Made by a program: the position numbers and the translations under genes. From Trichostrongylus colubriformis (Eukaryota > Nematoda > Chromadorea > Rhabditida > Trichostrongylidae), in the NCBI GenBank assembly GCA_963978905.1, contig OZ022261.1, positions 27,277,686 through 27,341,685 of the forward strand: 64,000 nt of DNA, written 5' to 3'. The first letter of the stretch is position 1. Every line of letters starts with the position of its first letter. This document shows positions 33,347-45,800 of this stretch, piece after piece. The notes under the pieces were generated by a model. The model ran no database searches and was not told the origin of the DNA. It was given only the letters and a program-made list of their open reading frames with translations.

Positions 33347-33892
33347 TGAAGGCAGCATTAGGGGAAAGTCGGACGAAAAGTAAAAGAAGTAGTGAATGTG
33401 AAAGTCGAGATGCCTAGTAACAGGACAGTGAAGAAACAACGGATCGAATTGGCCAAAAACCCGAGAAATAGGACCCCCTTTCCACTGCTGATTCGACCTG
33501 TCCGTCAAGAGGGGAGTGGTCTGATCTAGTCTTCCACTGGCATGTTGCCAAGTGAACACAGGGAATGTTTGAAAATACGTCAACATCTATTTTTTTTATT
33601 GAGTTTCAAGCTAAAACTGCGAAAGCGCACCGCAAAACCTTCGATCCTACCGCATCTCCTTGGCCGCTCTCACCCCAGTCAATCGGGAATTATGTCATCG
33701 GGAGGCGGGTCGTTTCATTCAAGAGGCGGGACAGCTGACGGTTTCGGCTTTTTGCGGCGTTTCTACAGCTCGGAGGGGCGCTTTTTCACCGGGATTTTGC
33801 CACAGGTAGTCTTCTCAGGCCCAGGACTACCATGTGGGTGACTTCCTGTAGGGATTTCTTCATCACGACATTACTCCTAATGCTGTCTTTAA
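33347..33892 (+). mobile_element. TTAA-ended MITE, copy B (intact)
   Basis: About 546 bp, same orientation as copy A, with the left end altered to TTGAAGGCAGCATTAGGGG and the right end TAATGCTGTCTTTAA. It carries the uninterrupted CAGCTCGGAGGGGCGC site that shows where BEL/Pao entered copy A. Confidence 0.9.
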
Positions 33893-36211
33893 ATCATGAT
33901 CATGAGAATGGAAAACGGCGCGATACTGGTGCTGTTCGGAACAACAGAAGATCTCACGTCAACTCCCCTATCACACGATTCACATCCCTCACAGAGGGTT
34001 CATAGTGATGAGAAACTACCCATAAGATACCGACCTGTATCTGGTACGAGCACCGACAAAACTCTCATCTGTTTACCGTTGTCGAAAAGTATTCGTTTCA
34101 CATCATCCATCTCACCAAACACATTTGTGATGCCAATTTAGGCCTGCAGTCAAGGTTTTCTGAACATGTCATGGAAAGAGTGACAGCCTCCAGAGAGTAT
34201 TTTGCGGAGCAGAGTACTTCTGTCACGTGGAAAACACTTGTCTCTCACTTTTCTGTACAATTACAGGTTCATCGCGCGATAATCTTATAAGTCGGCTTAC
34301 TTTTTGGAACCTCAAAATATTTCAGACCTGATGACGAGTGCAGCAAGAATCAATTTTGTGTTTATGAGTACTTTGTGGCTTTCTGAGTAAACAGCTGTGC
34401 CCACTTACATATTCTTTCGGGGGCCTTTAGATAACGTCGAGGTATAACTCATTCCCTTTGAAATAGGTAGCGCTATCGTTCGCTATTCATGAAAACCCCC
34501 AAATGGCGATTAATCGGCCACACCAAAAGCTCAGATTATTAAGTGGTAAACAGAGCTATGACAATACAATCTGGTCTTATCGTTATGCTGTTCCCCTTAG
34601 TTGTGTAAGTCATTGTTTCTAACTGATGCTATGTTGAAATTCCGCAATGTACATACTTGAGTTATTGTAGGATTTTTATTGCTTGAGACTCTCTTTCAAG
34701 AAATTTCAGTTAGCTTGCTAGCTTGGTTAAGCGGTACAAGGATCACTGGTGTGAGCGCAGCGTTTATGGAGAGAACTAATATATCGGACCGATCTGTTGA
34801 TCACTGACCTTTCCATGAGTTCATGCATGGCAAAGACTCACTGGAAGTTTTACTTGACTATGACCCTCTAAAATGAAAGACACACAAACAAAGTTTATCT
34901 CTGAAGGAAGTGGCTAAAAGTACATAGTGGGGCCTCCTATAGCTATTCTGGCTATTACATGTAGGTTGATTCGACAAAAATGCCGAACGAGCAGAGTGTT
35001 CAATGATTATTTGGAATCCGCTTTTCACGATTTTGCACAATTCAAGTCGTCAGACGGCCGAAAGCTGCTTATTTGATTAAGAAATGCATTCTGATATCAC
35101 TTGATTTCTTAAGATACAGCTGCGATAAGGGCCAGATGTTTCTTTTAGACCTAACGTACTGATCTACGTCAACAATTCATTCGTATAAGCGCCAAAATCG
35201 AGCTATAACCTGGCGATTCACGCTAGTATACTAACAAGATTATAAGTTTCCGATCCGGCGCTCACTTAAATATTTACTTTTTACGAACTGAACAATATAA
35301 TCAGGCGATCTATATATCAACTCACATAAGCAGCCGGGTTCAGAAATGAACAATTTAAAAAGGCTACGTGTATGAACAAATCTTCAGTGCAAGCCAACCT
35401 CGTTAGTTTTAACTTCCCATTAATATCACAAATCGCTTTCATGCGTAAACGATTCTGCGTTGGTAAGTAATGCATTCAACAACAGCACCGCTCCCCTGCT
35501 CCAACCAATGTAGTGCCGAATCTCTGCATAATATTCGCTAATGCTTTGAACATTGGAAGCGATAATGAGTCAAAAGAAAGTCATCCATTTCATAAACACA
35601 TGAGAGTTTTCAACTGAGTGAAAAGCTCACAATTCAACATAATATTCTTATAAACACACTGCTTAAAAAAGATTCCGCAATCAATTTAGTGCAAACGACT
35701 GGGATGGATAAAAACCCGTTTGAATCCTTTGTGCAGTCGCTATACAATCAGAATCATAGAGCTACAAATATTAATGCTTTCTGGGCATTTCCACGAATTA
35801 CGAAGTCCTGTCGATTTACAAAGCACGGCTTCCAATTTTTCAGACGGAATTGTGACGGTGTATGCAACACCAGTGACAGAGGGGGTTAGGATACCCAAAT
35901 GGGGTAATGGCGTGAGTGGAGGCAAGAGCTGCACCCTCTAGTGCGCAACCAATTCACAAAGAAGAACCGAAAGCTCTCGTCGCGAGAGGTAGAGCAATCC
36001 GCTTCTTGATGAACCAGTTCGAGTGTTTAGAAACAACCATTATAGGGAATGCTTGGCTGTTTAGGCCGTATTCCATAGGTGTGTATTCGATAGCTCGTAA
36101 AGACAAAAACTGCCTTGAAATTTTCCTTTGAAAAACGCGACTCCAACCCACTTGAGCCTTCACCGGTTACTCTCCAGTTTTATTTGAGGTTAAAGGTAAA
36201 AGGATAAATTT
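33893..36211. other. Intergenic, no feature recognised
   Basis: A 68-base stretch at 35844-35911 has an acceptor and a donor and one open frame but matches nothing. No gene is claimed. Confidence 0.35.
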
Positions 36212-36480
36212 TTCGGCGTTAATCAATCCCTTCCTGGGATGCGCCCTACATTCTAGTTCCAGAGTCGTGATGGCTAGTGAATGTGATGTGGCCAGTACAA
36301 TGACTTGCGGTGGCCAGCCGATTTACAACTCAGTGCTTTTATCCTTCCAGACGAGTCTGGTACCAATTTGCCGATCCCGAAGGGATAGAAGGCTTGGTTC
36401 GCCTAGGTGGGCATTGATACGGGATTTGATCCCTTCACCATGAGAGTGGTGTGTGCGCCACCTGTCACTACACCACCTCC
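36212..36480 (-). mobile_element. tRNA-derived SINE
   Basis: On the minus strand the head (36406-36480) has an A-box-like TGGTGTAGTGAC and a perfect B box GGATCAAATCC (36422-36432) within a GGGATCAAATCCC T-arm. A unique tail of about 190 bp follows, containing GGCTGGCCACCGCAAG. The RNA polymerase III promoter and tail layout are typical of SINEs. Confidence 0.7.
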
Positions 36481-36639
36481 GCCCTTATTTGAGTTATCCA
36501 GAATTTTTTATTTTCTTACGTGGGTGTGCCTCTCTAAGGTGTGTCTCACATATGGAATGGTCCATCTACCTCGGGAGCTCTTCCACCCCTTCAAGCCTAG
36601 ACTAATCTGCATCTTCTTGTTTACAGCAGCGTTTCTGTA

Positions 36640-36828
36640 CCTTGAGGCCGCGTTCATACTTTACGCCGGCAGCGCGAGTCTGCGTTCAGAGAGAGCGAGG
36701 CACACCGGCGAGGGAGAGGTGCAGAGACGACGCAGGTAACGAGACAGGGTGGCAGAAGCGGACACGCAGCGACACAGCTCAGCCATGCCCTGCCGCCGGC
36801 ATCGCAAAGTATGAACGCGGCCTTACAA
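36640..36828. mobile_element. GC-rich palindromic MITE
   Basis: AGGCCGCGTTCATACTTTACG on the left is mirrored by CAAAGTATGAACGCGGCCTT on the right, with GCCGGC inside both arms. Confidence 0.7.
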
Positions 36829-39820
36829 ACGACCGATATCCGTTCAAGATACTTCTCTATAACCTTGTAAGCGTTCTGCTAAATAAAAAGAGTGCGTAGT
36901 ACTCAAATTTAGGAGAAGAAACAACTCCAGACAATGCCGGAGAAAATGTCAGAGAAACAAGTAATAAGAGGGCAAAGATTCAACGACAGTTTACCGTAAA
37001 ACAGGAATTTCTTCATTGATTGGCCGGACTTGGAGCACGTCTTCTTTTGCATAGTGAATATGACATACTTATAAGTTTCGTGAAACATCATCACTTGAGT
37101 TCACTGAACAGCATTCATGGCAATTCCTTCAGCATGATTCAGTGACTATTTGAGCTTCTGAAGGTTTTGTGGTTTCCCCGGAAATTTTTACGAGGGTAAT
37201 CATATTTTCCTGCAAAGGTAGTCTCATGAGGCGAGATCTCGAATGCAGTATCTGAGAAGTCTACTCTGTAAAAAAAAACGCAATTATTCCGTGCCTCCAG
37301 TAAGACAAAAGTATTGTTGGTACGAAGTCGTTGAGCAATATTCTTGCCGGTACGTCAGGAATTTCCTATCACTCACTGAAGTGAAATCATCCAGGAGATC
37401 TCTGACGCTCCCAGTGCACATCTTTTGCTCGAGGGATAAACAGTAACAAAGTTAGCGAATAGTGAAACGATAAAGCCTTTTTTGGCACATAACAGTGGTT
37501 GGTTCGTAAATTTGCTACTAATGAATTACCTGATTTGTTTGTCTTCATTGTCATTTGTGGTGCCACAGTACAGAACACAGCGCTGACGAAGACTTACCTC
37601 AAACTTTGGTAATCAAACCACGATTATCAAAAATAGCAAAAACATCGTAAGAAAATTCATAGGTGAGTAAAACGGATTAAAGTGCAAACAAAAAAGGAGA
37701 GATTTAATTATTAGTACATAAGCAAACAAAAATAGAAAACATTCGCGCAGCTCTTACAGTTGTGATTGACGACGACGAATGAGCTGATGGAGATGTCAGC
37801 GCCCTTTTGTGCGGGAGTTCCATCTTGCCTCCGCGATCGTGCAGGCGATAAGGCGAAAGCTGAAACAAACATTCATCAGTTTGAGAAAATGTCTCTTAGC
37901 TATAGCTGAAAACATATGTTGACGTGAGAAACAATGAAAAAATCGCGGAATATCCGCGATACTTCGCACCTGGGTGCGAAAACCAAGGGGTCATCATTTT
38001 GCTCACAATTTTTTTTATTAAACAAGTAGAAGGACAAGTTAGACAAGCAGTGCAGATAACACAAGTGTTGAAGGTAGGACGTGTTTGAAGAAAATGCTGC
38101 TATCAATCGCCCTCAAAAAGCAACATCACTGTAATACCTGCACCCTCCATAACTACATAAGCACATTTATGACCCCAGATTCAAAAGAAAAAAACAGTAA
38201 TCATACCTCTTGAATACATCCGAATACATCCACAGTTACATTTAAAACGATAAATTCGAAAAGCAGGTATTGCGAAACACGAGAATATTGTGTCCGGTCA
38301 ATTGAGCAGGTTATATGTAGAAGGTAACCGAAAAAGAATGTAGAATGTAGACTTGAACACTCAAATTCCTGGATGAACTTTAGGGCTAATTGATGGCTCT
38401 TCACTGAAGCACTCGTCCGCGGAAATTGGAAATATATAAATACAAATATGAAAAAATGTATATACGTTCTATATTGTTGCAAATGTTCATGGGAACATTT
38501 CAAGCACTTTTTTCCTAGGAGAAAACTGCCTACTCATATTGTTAGTCTAACTTCACTTTTTTGCTCGGTAAATGTATCTGGATGTGCAAACGTCAATAGT
38601 ACCCAATTTCCCCCCTCGCGATTAGACGCTTGGCCTAGGTCAACTTCGTTTTGGATGCGCCATGCATAAGATTTTCCGTTATAAACGCATTGTACTCACT
38701 GCATCTCTCGCCTATATTGTCACTCGCTGAAGTCATTCTGTGTCCTCGCAATTAGGAATATAGGAAGATAGTCTGTATCTTTGCAGCTTTCTATTTACGC
38801 GTCTTTACATGTGTGTTCGACCCTGCTGTTGCCTGACGTCAGATAATGCCCCCCTCCCCTTTTGTTCGGTACTTCTGTAAGGACCCACAGGACTCCTTGC
38901 ACTTTGCCGTCAACCGCTCTTCTGCATGTTTCTGACCTCTTGGATCAGATCCTCTATCCCAGCCGGTCAAAGCCAACTCCTTCTTTCAGATTCCCCAACA
39001 AAAGCTGATCTCAAAAGCGATGCTCTTTATCGTCACACGTCTATGGACAAATAAGTATTGTTTCAGCTGTTTAAAATGTGTTCCACCATCTTCAAGAAAC
39101 GCTGCCCTTCGAATTTGGATATATAAATTTGGATTTAGAAATATACTAAACTCCATAGGAGAGGCTCTGCTTTCTCATTAAGGTCTAAGCCACAAAGATA
39201 ACAACTATGGCAAATACTCCTGAGTGTGCTTCGTACACCGTTAATCGGCCTTCATAAAAATGAAGTCGAAGCCAAATATGTAAAAAGTGGCTCATCGTCT
39301 ACTCTACGAGACCACAGTTCGATACCTAATTCAAGGCTATCTGTTGAGTCGAGAAACGCGAGCGTACTAAACAGAATGAAGCTCCTAGTGTTCCCGTGGG
39401 TTCATCAAATTTCCTATGATTTCTCGCAACACCCATCCATTCACCACCCTCACAGTTTTCACACGAATAGTCCGTTCTTTTAGTTGAATGCAAATTAAAG
39501 CCATCATCTTTGAAAACTAGGAAATTCCCCGGAAATGGAAATTTCATACTCTGAAACCTGGAAATTCCATTGTGGACAAGCTCTAATGAGACCTGCTGCA
39601 AAGAACTCCAATATACTCGCGTAGCACCAGCTGCTACCACCAATACCCATCGCGGAAGACTGCACGTCATGCTACGTACTGGCGGAGCCTTTCACTACCC
39701 TAACGGATACATGGTAGGCTGGCCTTCCCGCGGTGCTGGTAAAAGGGTGAGGGCGGAGCGTGATGGGAAGCTGACGGTGAAGTGACAACGGCACCGCCCA
39801 TCGTCATCGCATCATTCGAA
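36829..39820. other. Upstream region of flp-5-like gene, no other feature recognised
   Basis: AT-rich, with only small hairpins such as CGCGGAATATCCGCG near 37953. No promoter element is certain. Confidence 0.4.
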
Positions 39821-39894
39821 ATGAGTCCCAGGTACACCTACGCTGTAGTCTTCATCATCAGCTTATTGGTGTTGCAGTACGTCGCTGCTCAGAG
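39821..39894 (+). CDS. flp-5: flp-5 exon 1, signal peptide
   Basis: ATG at 39821, donor GTAAGT at 39895, ends in phase 2. Encodes 24 residues: a short polar start, a hydrophobic core and VAAQ. Confidence 0.88.
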
Positions 39895-42800
39895 GTAAGT
39901 ATAGTTTCGCTTTAATAATGTACATAATTCGGCTGATGACTTGTACTACCTTAGATATTTGCTTTAAGGGTAGAAGGGTACCAGAATTAACGTGTGTTAC
40001 ACGGCATTAAATTTATTAAATTTTTGCTGTATTTGAAACCGTGCCACACAGGTGCATTTCAATATGTATGAGGAATTTGCCGTAGAGGAAGATTCAAAGT
40101 GGCTCCCTTTCAAAAGTCTCCTTTGAGCTTGTCCACCACTTGGAGAGTAGCGTAACCGTCTCATAGACGGATCCTCACTTTGACTCCAAATTCAGCTAAT
40201 TTCAACAGTTTCCCGCTTCACTGAACGCTTATGTTTTTCGTAATGAAAGCAGGGAGCTCAACTCACCGTAGAGGCGCACACCAACCGATTGAATAGGAAA
40301 CGCTGACAGCTCAACGGATGTGTTATGATGAACATTTGTATGTTCGGACGTTAACGGTTGAATAATGAGTACATGTGTGTTCAACGAATTGGCCATGATG
40401 AGAAATTATATAAAACTCAACGTGACGTCTTAATATCACGATTTTCCCAAATGCGCTATGCACAGTTATTCAGATAATTTACCTGAATAACCTAGTTATG
40501 GCTCTTATGTGGATCCTGGTTTACATTCCAGGTATACGCGAGAAGCAGTATCTTCAGTCAGCAGAAGGTCTAGGGCTAAGCTGTCCTCCATTATTCATAA
40601 TTGTTGTGGACAGCGCCCTCCTTAGTCTTTTAGGCAATGTCACTAAATTATTCTTATTTGTTCTAGAGCCGATACCTAGAGTAAAGCTGCCAATTGGAGT
40701 GGGAATTGTGAGTTACATGATTTACCCTTCCCGTAATGTACAGTGTTCATAATGAATCACGATCTCGGCCAGGTAGCCGTGTTTTGTTAGACCTGTGAGA
40801 ATGATCGTTTTCTATAATACATCTGCTGAGGCCAGGTGGTTTGCCTACTAAAGGGGGCGATCGTAATGATGAGATGTCTGACGGCACACATGCAGTGGAA
40901 AAAATGCGCACCTACAATGATGAGCTCTATCCCGAGCTCTGAACTTCCCCTACATCGTAAACGTTAATTCAGTTTTGGTCTTCAGCTCCCATCGAACATT
41001 GGAAGCCTGGTGCCGTTATCTGCTTTTCAGTTCTGAATTTTCAAAGGAGCTATTTTCGAACTGCCATGTGCCTAGTCTCTTTTCAGGAAATGGAACTGCG
41101 CACTATAACATTGAGTGCCGCTCACAGTTGTAAGCTTTCTTTCACCTCTGAAATCAGAGTGGTTGTAGAAAAACACAGAAATGTGACCGCTCGATTAAAA
41201 GATGTCCTCATCGCCTTCATTTAATCGTTATGGTGATAGAAACCCTATACAGGGTACACTGGGAGTCGAGGATTCCTCGACAGGAGGTGGTATTTGGCGG
41301 GCGGGATAGGGGATTATATTGCAGGGGTCAGCAATCGTCCCGGGATAAATGATAAGTTGATCCGGTTATATAGGAAAGTATGATTGGATATGAGTGATAA
41401 TACAAAATACTTGGTAGTACTTTGCAATTGCCAATAGTTTCTGATACTGCAGAGGTTAGATAGATTTTTAAAGGGGGTCGTTTTCAGGTTCTCGTTAAGG
41501 GGGGAGGGGAGGTCGTACTGAGTCGGCCATTTTCCTCGATACCTGGGTGTGCTCTGCCTCTATACAATGGCTCGTGCCAAAAAAATGCTGCACTGAAGCT
41601 GCGCAGCTACTTGACGGCTACTTAAATTTGATACGAAGTAACATACGAAGGCAACGTTAAAGTCACGAAGACTCATTCCGAGCGTTTCTTCGTGAAATAT
41701 CAGTGAGAACCACATGTGGAAAGAGGCGAAAAGTGACATACATTTTCCATATCTTCGTTTCTCCTCTCCTGGGTCTTTCTGGTGGGGTCGGTCTCCAACC
41801 GATTTTCATAGCAGAGTATTTCTTAGCTTTGAAAGAGTGATGAGGTATGAATTCATTCTATCCCACCGAGAAACTGTGAACTGATTCAGCTCTTTTCATT
41901 GATATGACACATATTAATACTCAGGTATTGCAACGCAGAGGGAGGAATGATTAAATGTTTGCGCTCCATTGGCTGTGACGACAGCTTGTGTTGTAGAACG
42001 TTCACGTTCTATATTCAGCCCAAGTGATATCTCCCATCCGCTCGAGATTCGAATAGGCAAAGTTCAGTCGGTCAAGCTGATAGTAATGATACCAGGATAT
42101 CTCGTATGCTGCGAAAGCTGAAATAGTACTGACGTTATTTGATGGGATAAATAACTTCCAAAAAAAGTTGGTAGTATTGGAGCTATTTTGTAGTGCAATA
42201 GGAGTAAGTCATGTTCGTAAACTCCACAGTATGGACACAAATAAATCCGACTACCAAAACTGTCACCTGGCACCTGTTCAGATTTCGAATGGTTACATCA
42301 TGTTGTGTTTATCATGGACCCATTGCCACTTTTGTCTTATAAAATGTCACCGTTGTGTTTGAAAAAAATTTAAAAACTCGAAAGAAACTCCAGAGTTTCC
42401 GTATTCGCTTACATGCCTCACTAGAACCATTACCAAGATAAAATTGCGCCGAAAAATCTATCCAGAGACCAAATGAGGAAGCAAAAGGAAGCTTAAGAAG
42501 AAAATTAAAAATAAGTATCTTTTATCAAGCCATACTCATCTCATCATGGGTTCCATTAAAACTCCTTATATTTTTAGTATTTCTCATACTCGTCTGGTCA
42601 AACTTACTACAAGGGTTTTCAGTTTTCTTCGTTTTATTTCTGTTGACGACATTAAGCTCAAATGAGGAAGACGCCGGAAGACTTCGGTTATCAAGTATTT
42701 TGAAAGCCTCAGTGAGCCCCTTCATCCGTATATAGGGACTAACGTTTATGCACCTAATGTCAGTGAGATTCATCGGAGCCAAAGACAGTTATTAATTACC

Positions 42801-45800
42801 TATAAACATGCGAGGTCTTCAGAGAAGTTTAAGTAACTTCAATCATACTATGAATGCCAATGGATTTTTGTGTGCTGTGGTGTGACGCTTAGTTCGTTAT
42901 ATTATAGTTTATTGCTTCGGAACATCTTTTGCGATTCAGGGAACATCGGAGATAATTGCAAATTTGTTTAGTCTCTTATGTTTGGAGACTTCATTACTTC
43001 GCGGAAAGTAAAAAACGCCCCTATTTGGATTCCGACGGTTGCAGTTCATAAGCAGGTTAACGAAATTGACAGTGGAAATCATGCAATCACCCAACATGAA
43101 CGTTACTTTTTCTCGCTGTATTGATCACTCTGAAATCGTTCCACAATTTGTTTATCAACTGTAAAAATGTGCCAAAAGATGAAAAATTCTTGGAACAGTC
43201 AGAACGGATGAAAAAATCTTGAAGCCGATGACAAGCCAAAATTTAATTAGTGAAAAGCCATAATTAGGAAGGGGATTCGAAAATGCAGCTGTATAGGAGT
43301 TTTTGCGTGAAGTCTGAGAACAATGGCAAAGTCGTTTTGACCTACCAGCCGTATCCGGTGCCTTACTTACAACTCAAGTTGAAGTTTACTATGAGGTAAC
43401 GATTAAACGGGTTGGGCACCAAGGCTCATGTCCTTCATCACAAAAAATAAGCATGCCCTACACTTCCAAAACATGTGAATCTTATGTCATTCCTTTACCA
43501 CTACAAAACCGTGTTGCAAACCCTTTCGAGGTCATCATGATTGAGATGGATGGTACGTTAATTACCCTGCTTCGCTGAAAAATGATCAGTCTGATGCGGT
43601 CAGTATGTCAAGCACGGGAGCGCATCGTATATAATGGAGTATTCAAGACTTCGGGAGATGGAGCTGCGGCTGGGTGAAACAATTTTCGTGTTGGAGGGGT
43701 TATTGTTTGAAAGGTTGTTCACCCAACCTTCAAGCTCTTTCCTCTTCCTAGGCGGGGTAGCGCGGGTGCTGCCCTTCCTTCATACTGACCCCCATTTTGA
43801 TACTTCTTCGTTGATAAACTTCTCAGGCAGCAGTATCCTCGACAGGCTCTCACAACTATCCTCTACTTTGAATTCCTTTCGGATATTCAGGCTTTTTTTT
43901 TCATAGGGAACCTTCACTGAAACATGCGTTATCGTGCTGAAATGAATTGCAGTCACATTGCTGCGACATATGAGGGATTAAGCGCAAAGGAGCGAAATGA
44001 GCATGAAACACTAATGAAGTGTAGTCAGTAAGTCTGAAGCGTGACCCCGGAGGGCACATGCACAATAGAGAACGCAGAAACTAATTTTGTAAACGCTGAT
44101 CTCTGTTACCAGGGCTAAGAATCGGTGCACGTCCGATACACTCTCGCTGTTCAGCGTTTAACTTTCCAGATTATGTCAATTCATTCCGTATAAAGTTGGC
44201 CCTTCATTTTCGTCAACATAGCCCTATTTCCAAAAGATTATAGATTTTTGTGACAGAATATCATTCCGAGATAACTGGGAATTATTTTCAGCAGCGCAAT
44301 TATGAGGGACACTACATAAGTTGCAAATAATGTGCAACCCTTAACTACTAAAGCCCCTCTTCACCTTGCCAAAGCAAAACTTAAACCGTGAGAAAGCAGC
44401 AAAGAACCGCGAAAAAATCGGCTTTATTGCGAGTCTTTGTCCATACGGAAGCTCAATTATTTAGGGCAACGATCCTCTTTATTTGCACTATTGTGCCCAT
44501 AAAGTCCAGATTAAAATTCTTCCAGTGGTGTGGAGCCATCAGAGATAAAGAAATCCTCAACCTCCGCGGGGAAGTACAGTTTCTTTTTCATTCACTGCAA
44601 TTTTTTAGTGATGACTACGAACTGCAACGAGTAGCTCGAGCTCCGAAATTTATTCGATTCGGACGTGGCGGAGGAGCGAAATTCATACGATTTGGGCGAA
44701 GTGGCACAAATACATGGGTAAGTAGGTTACCTTCTTGTTTAGAACATTGGAGAAACGTTTAGAACTGAACGGCCAACCTAAAAGGTCAAAAACTCACGTA
44801 GTCCCGAAATTTTTATTTCGAGGAAGGTTCGCAAATACGCGAAAAACGATCTTATGAGCCACTCGGAGATGCGGATGCTACTCCGTAGCGTAGCCCATTC
44901 TCCTAAATTAATCACACTGATCTCGTTCTTCTTTCGATATCCAGGACTGAATAACGCCTTAACTTTACAAACTAGGTGAGAAATCTGGTGTTGGACTTGA
45001 ATACTTTGGAGGAGGAAGTGGGAGAATTCATTACCAGCCTGACGTGATGGCTTCAATTCGCTATGCTGCTTGTGCTCAAATGAAAAATTCAAGTACTTTT
45101 ACTTCGCAAAGAATTTACGCTGAGTCAGCCCAGGGCTTAGCCGAGGTGTTGTCTGGAACTGGACGGATAGATAGGATAGGTTGAGAACGGATAGAGGACA
45201 CCACCGGAAATTTTGCGACGGATAGACGATTCTATCAAAATTTTTGTTTCCGACAAGGAGTGGGGCATTCTAATAACAGGCACATTTCGCGATAGTAAGT
45301 AAGTTGACTTACCTTCTTGTAACAGTAGATCCTTGGGTAACTAGTCAGGCTGCATCTTTTTCGTGTGGCCCCGGTGCGCTATCACGGCGCTACCCTTGCT
45401 CGAACCCACTCGACGCCACCCATTTGAGCTTCCTTTTTGGTCAACTGAGCAAAATGGGTGACGTCGGAGTGGATTCGAGCAGGTGTGGCGCCCTTACGGC
45501 GCACCGTGGCGACGCAAAAAGGTGCGGCCTGACTGCTTACCCAAGGATCCGCTGTTCCAAGAAGGTAGATCGATTTATCAGATTATCGCGAAGTATGTCT
45601 TTAAGCACCCACGAGCCAGAGTAGACCAGTATTTGCCTTTTGCTCCACGGACACGCAGCATCTCCTTCTTTTGTCATAAGGCTATCTTGAATAAGATTGA
45701 CCAATGACTCGGCAGTCGTTGTGGCTTGTTTTACAGTTCGAGGAAGCCATTCCGGTGACTGTTCTAGCCGTCTGGTTTCCGAATCCTGGGTAAGTATGCT

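Noticed and set aside
35844..35911. Small exon with acceptor and donor
   Set aside because: Phase does not match the open esterase end and the product matches nothing known.
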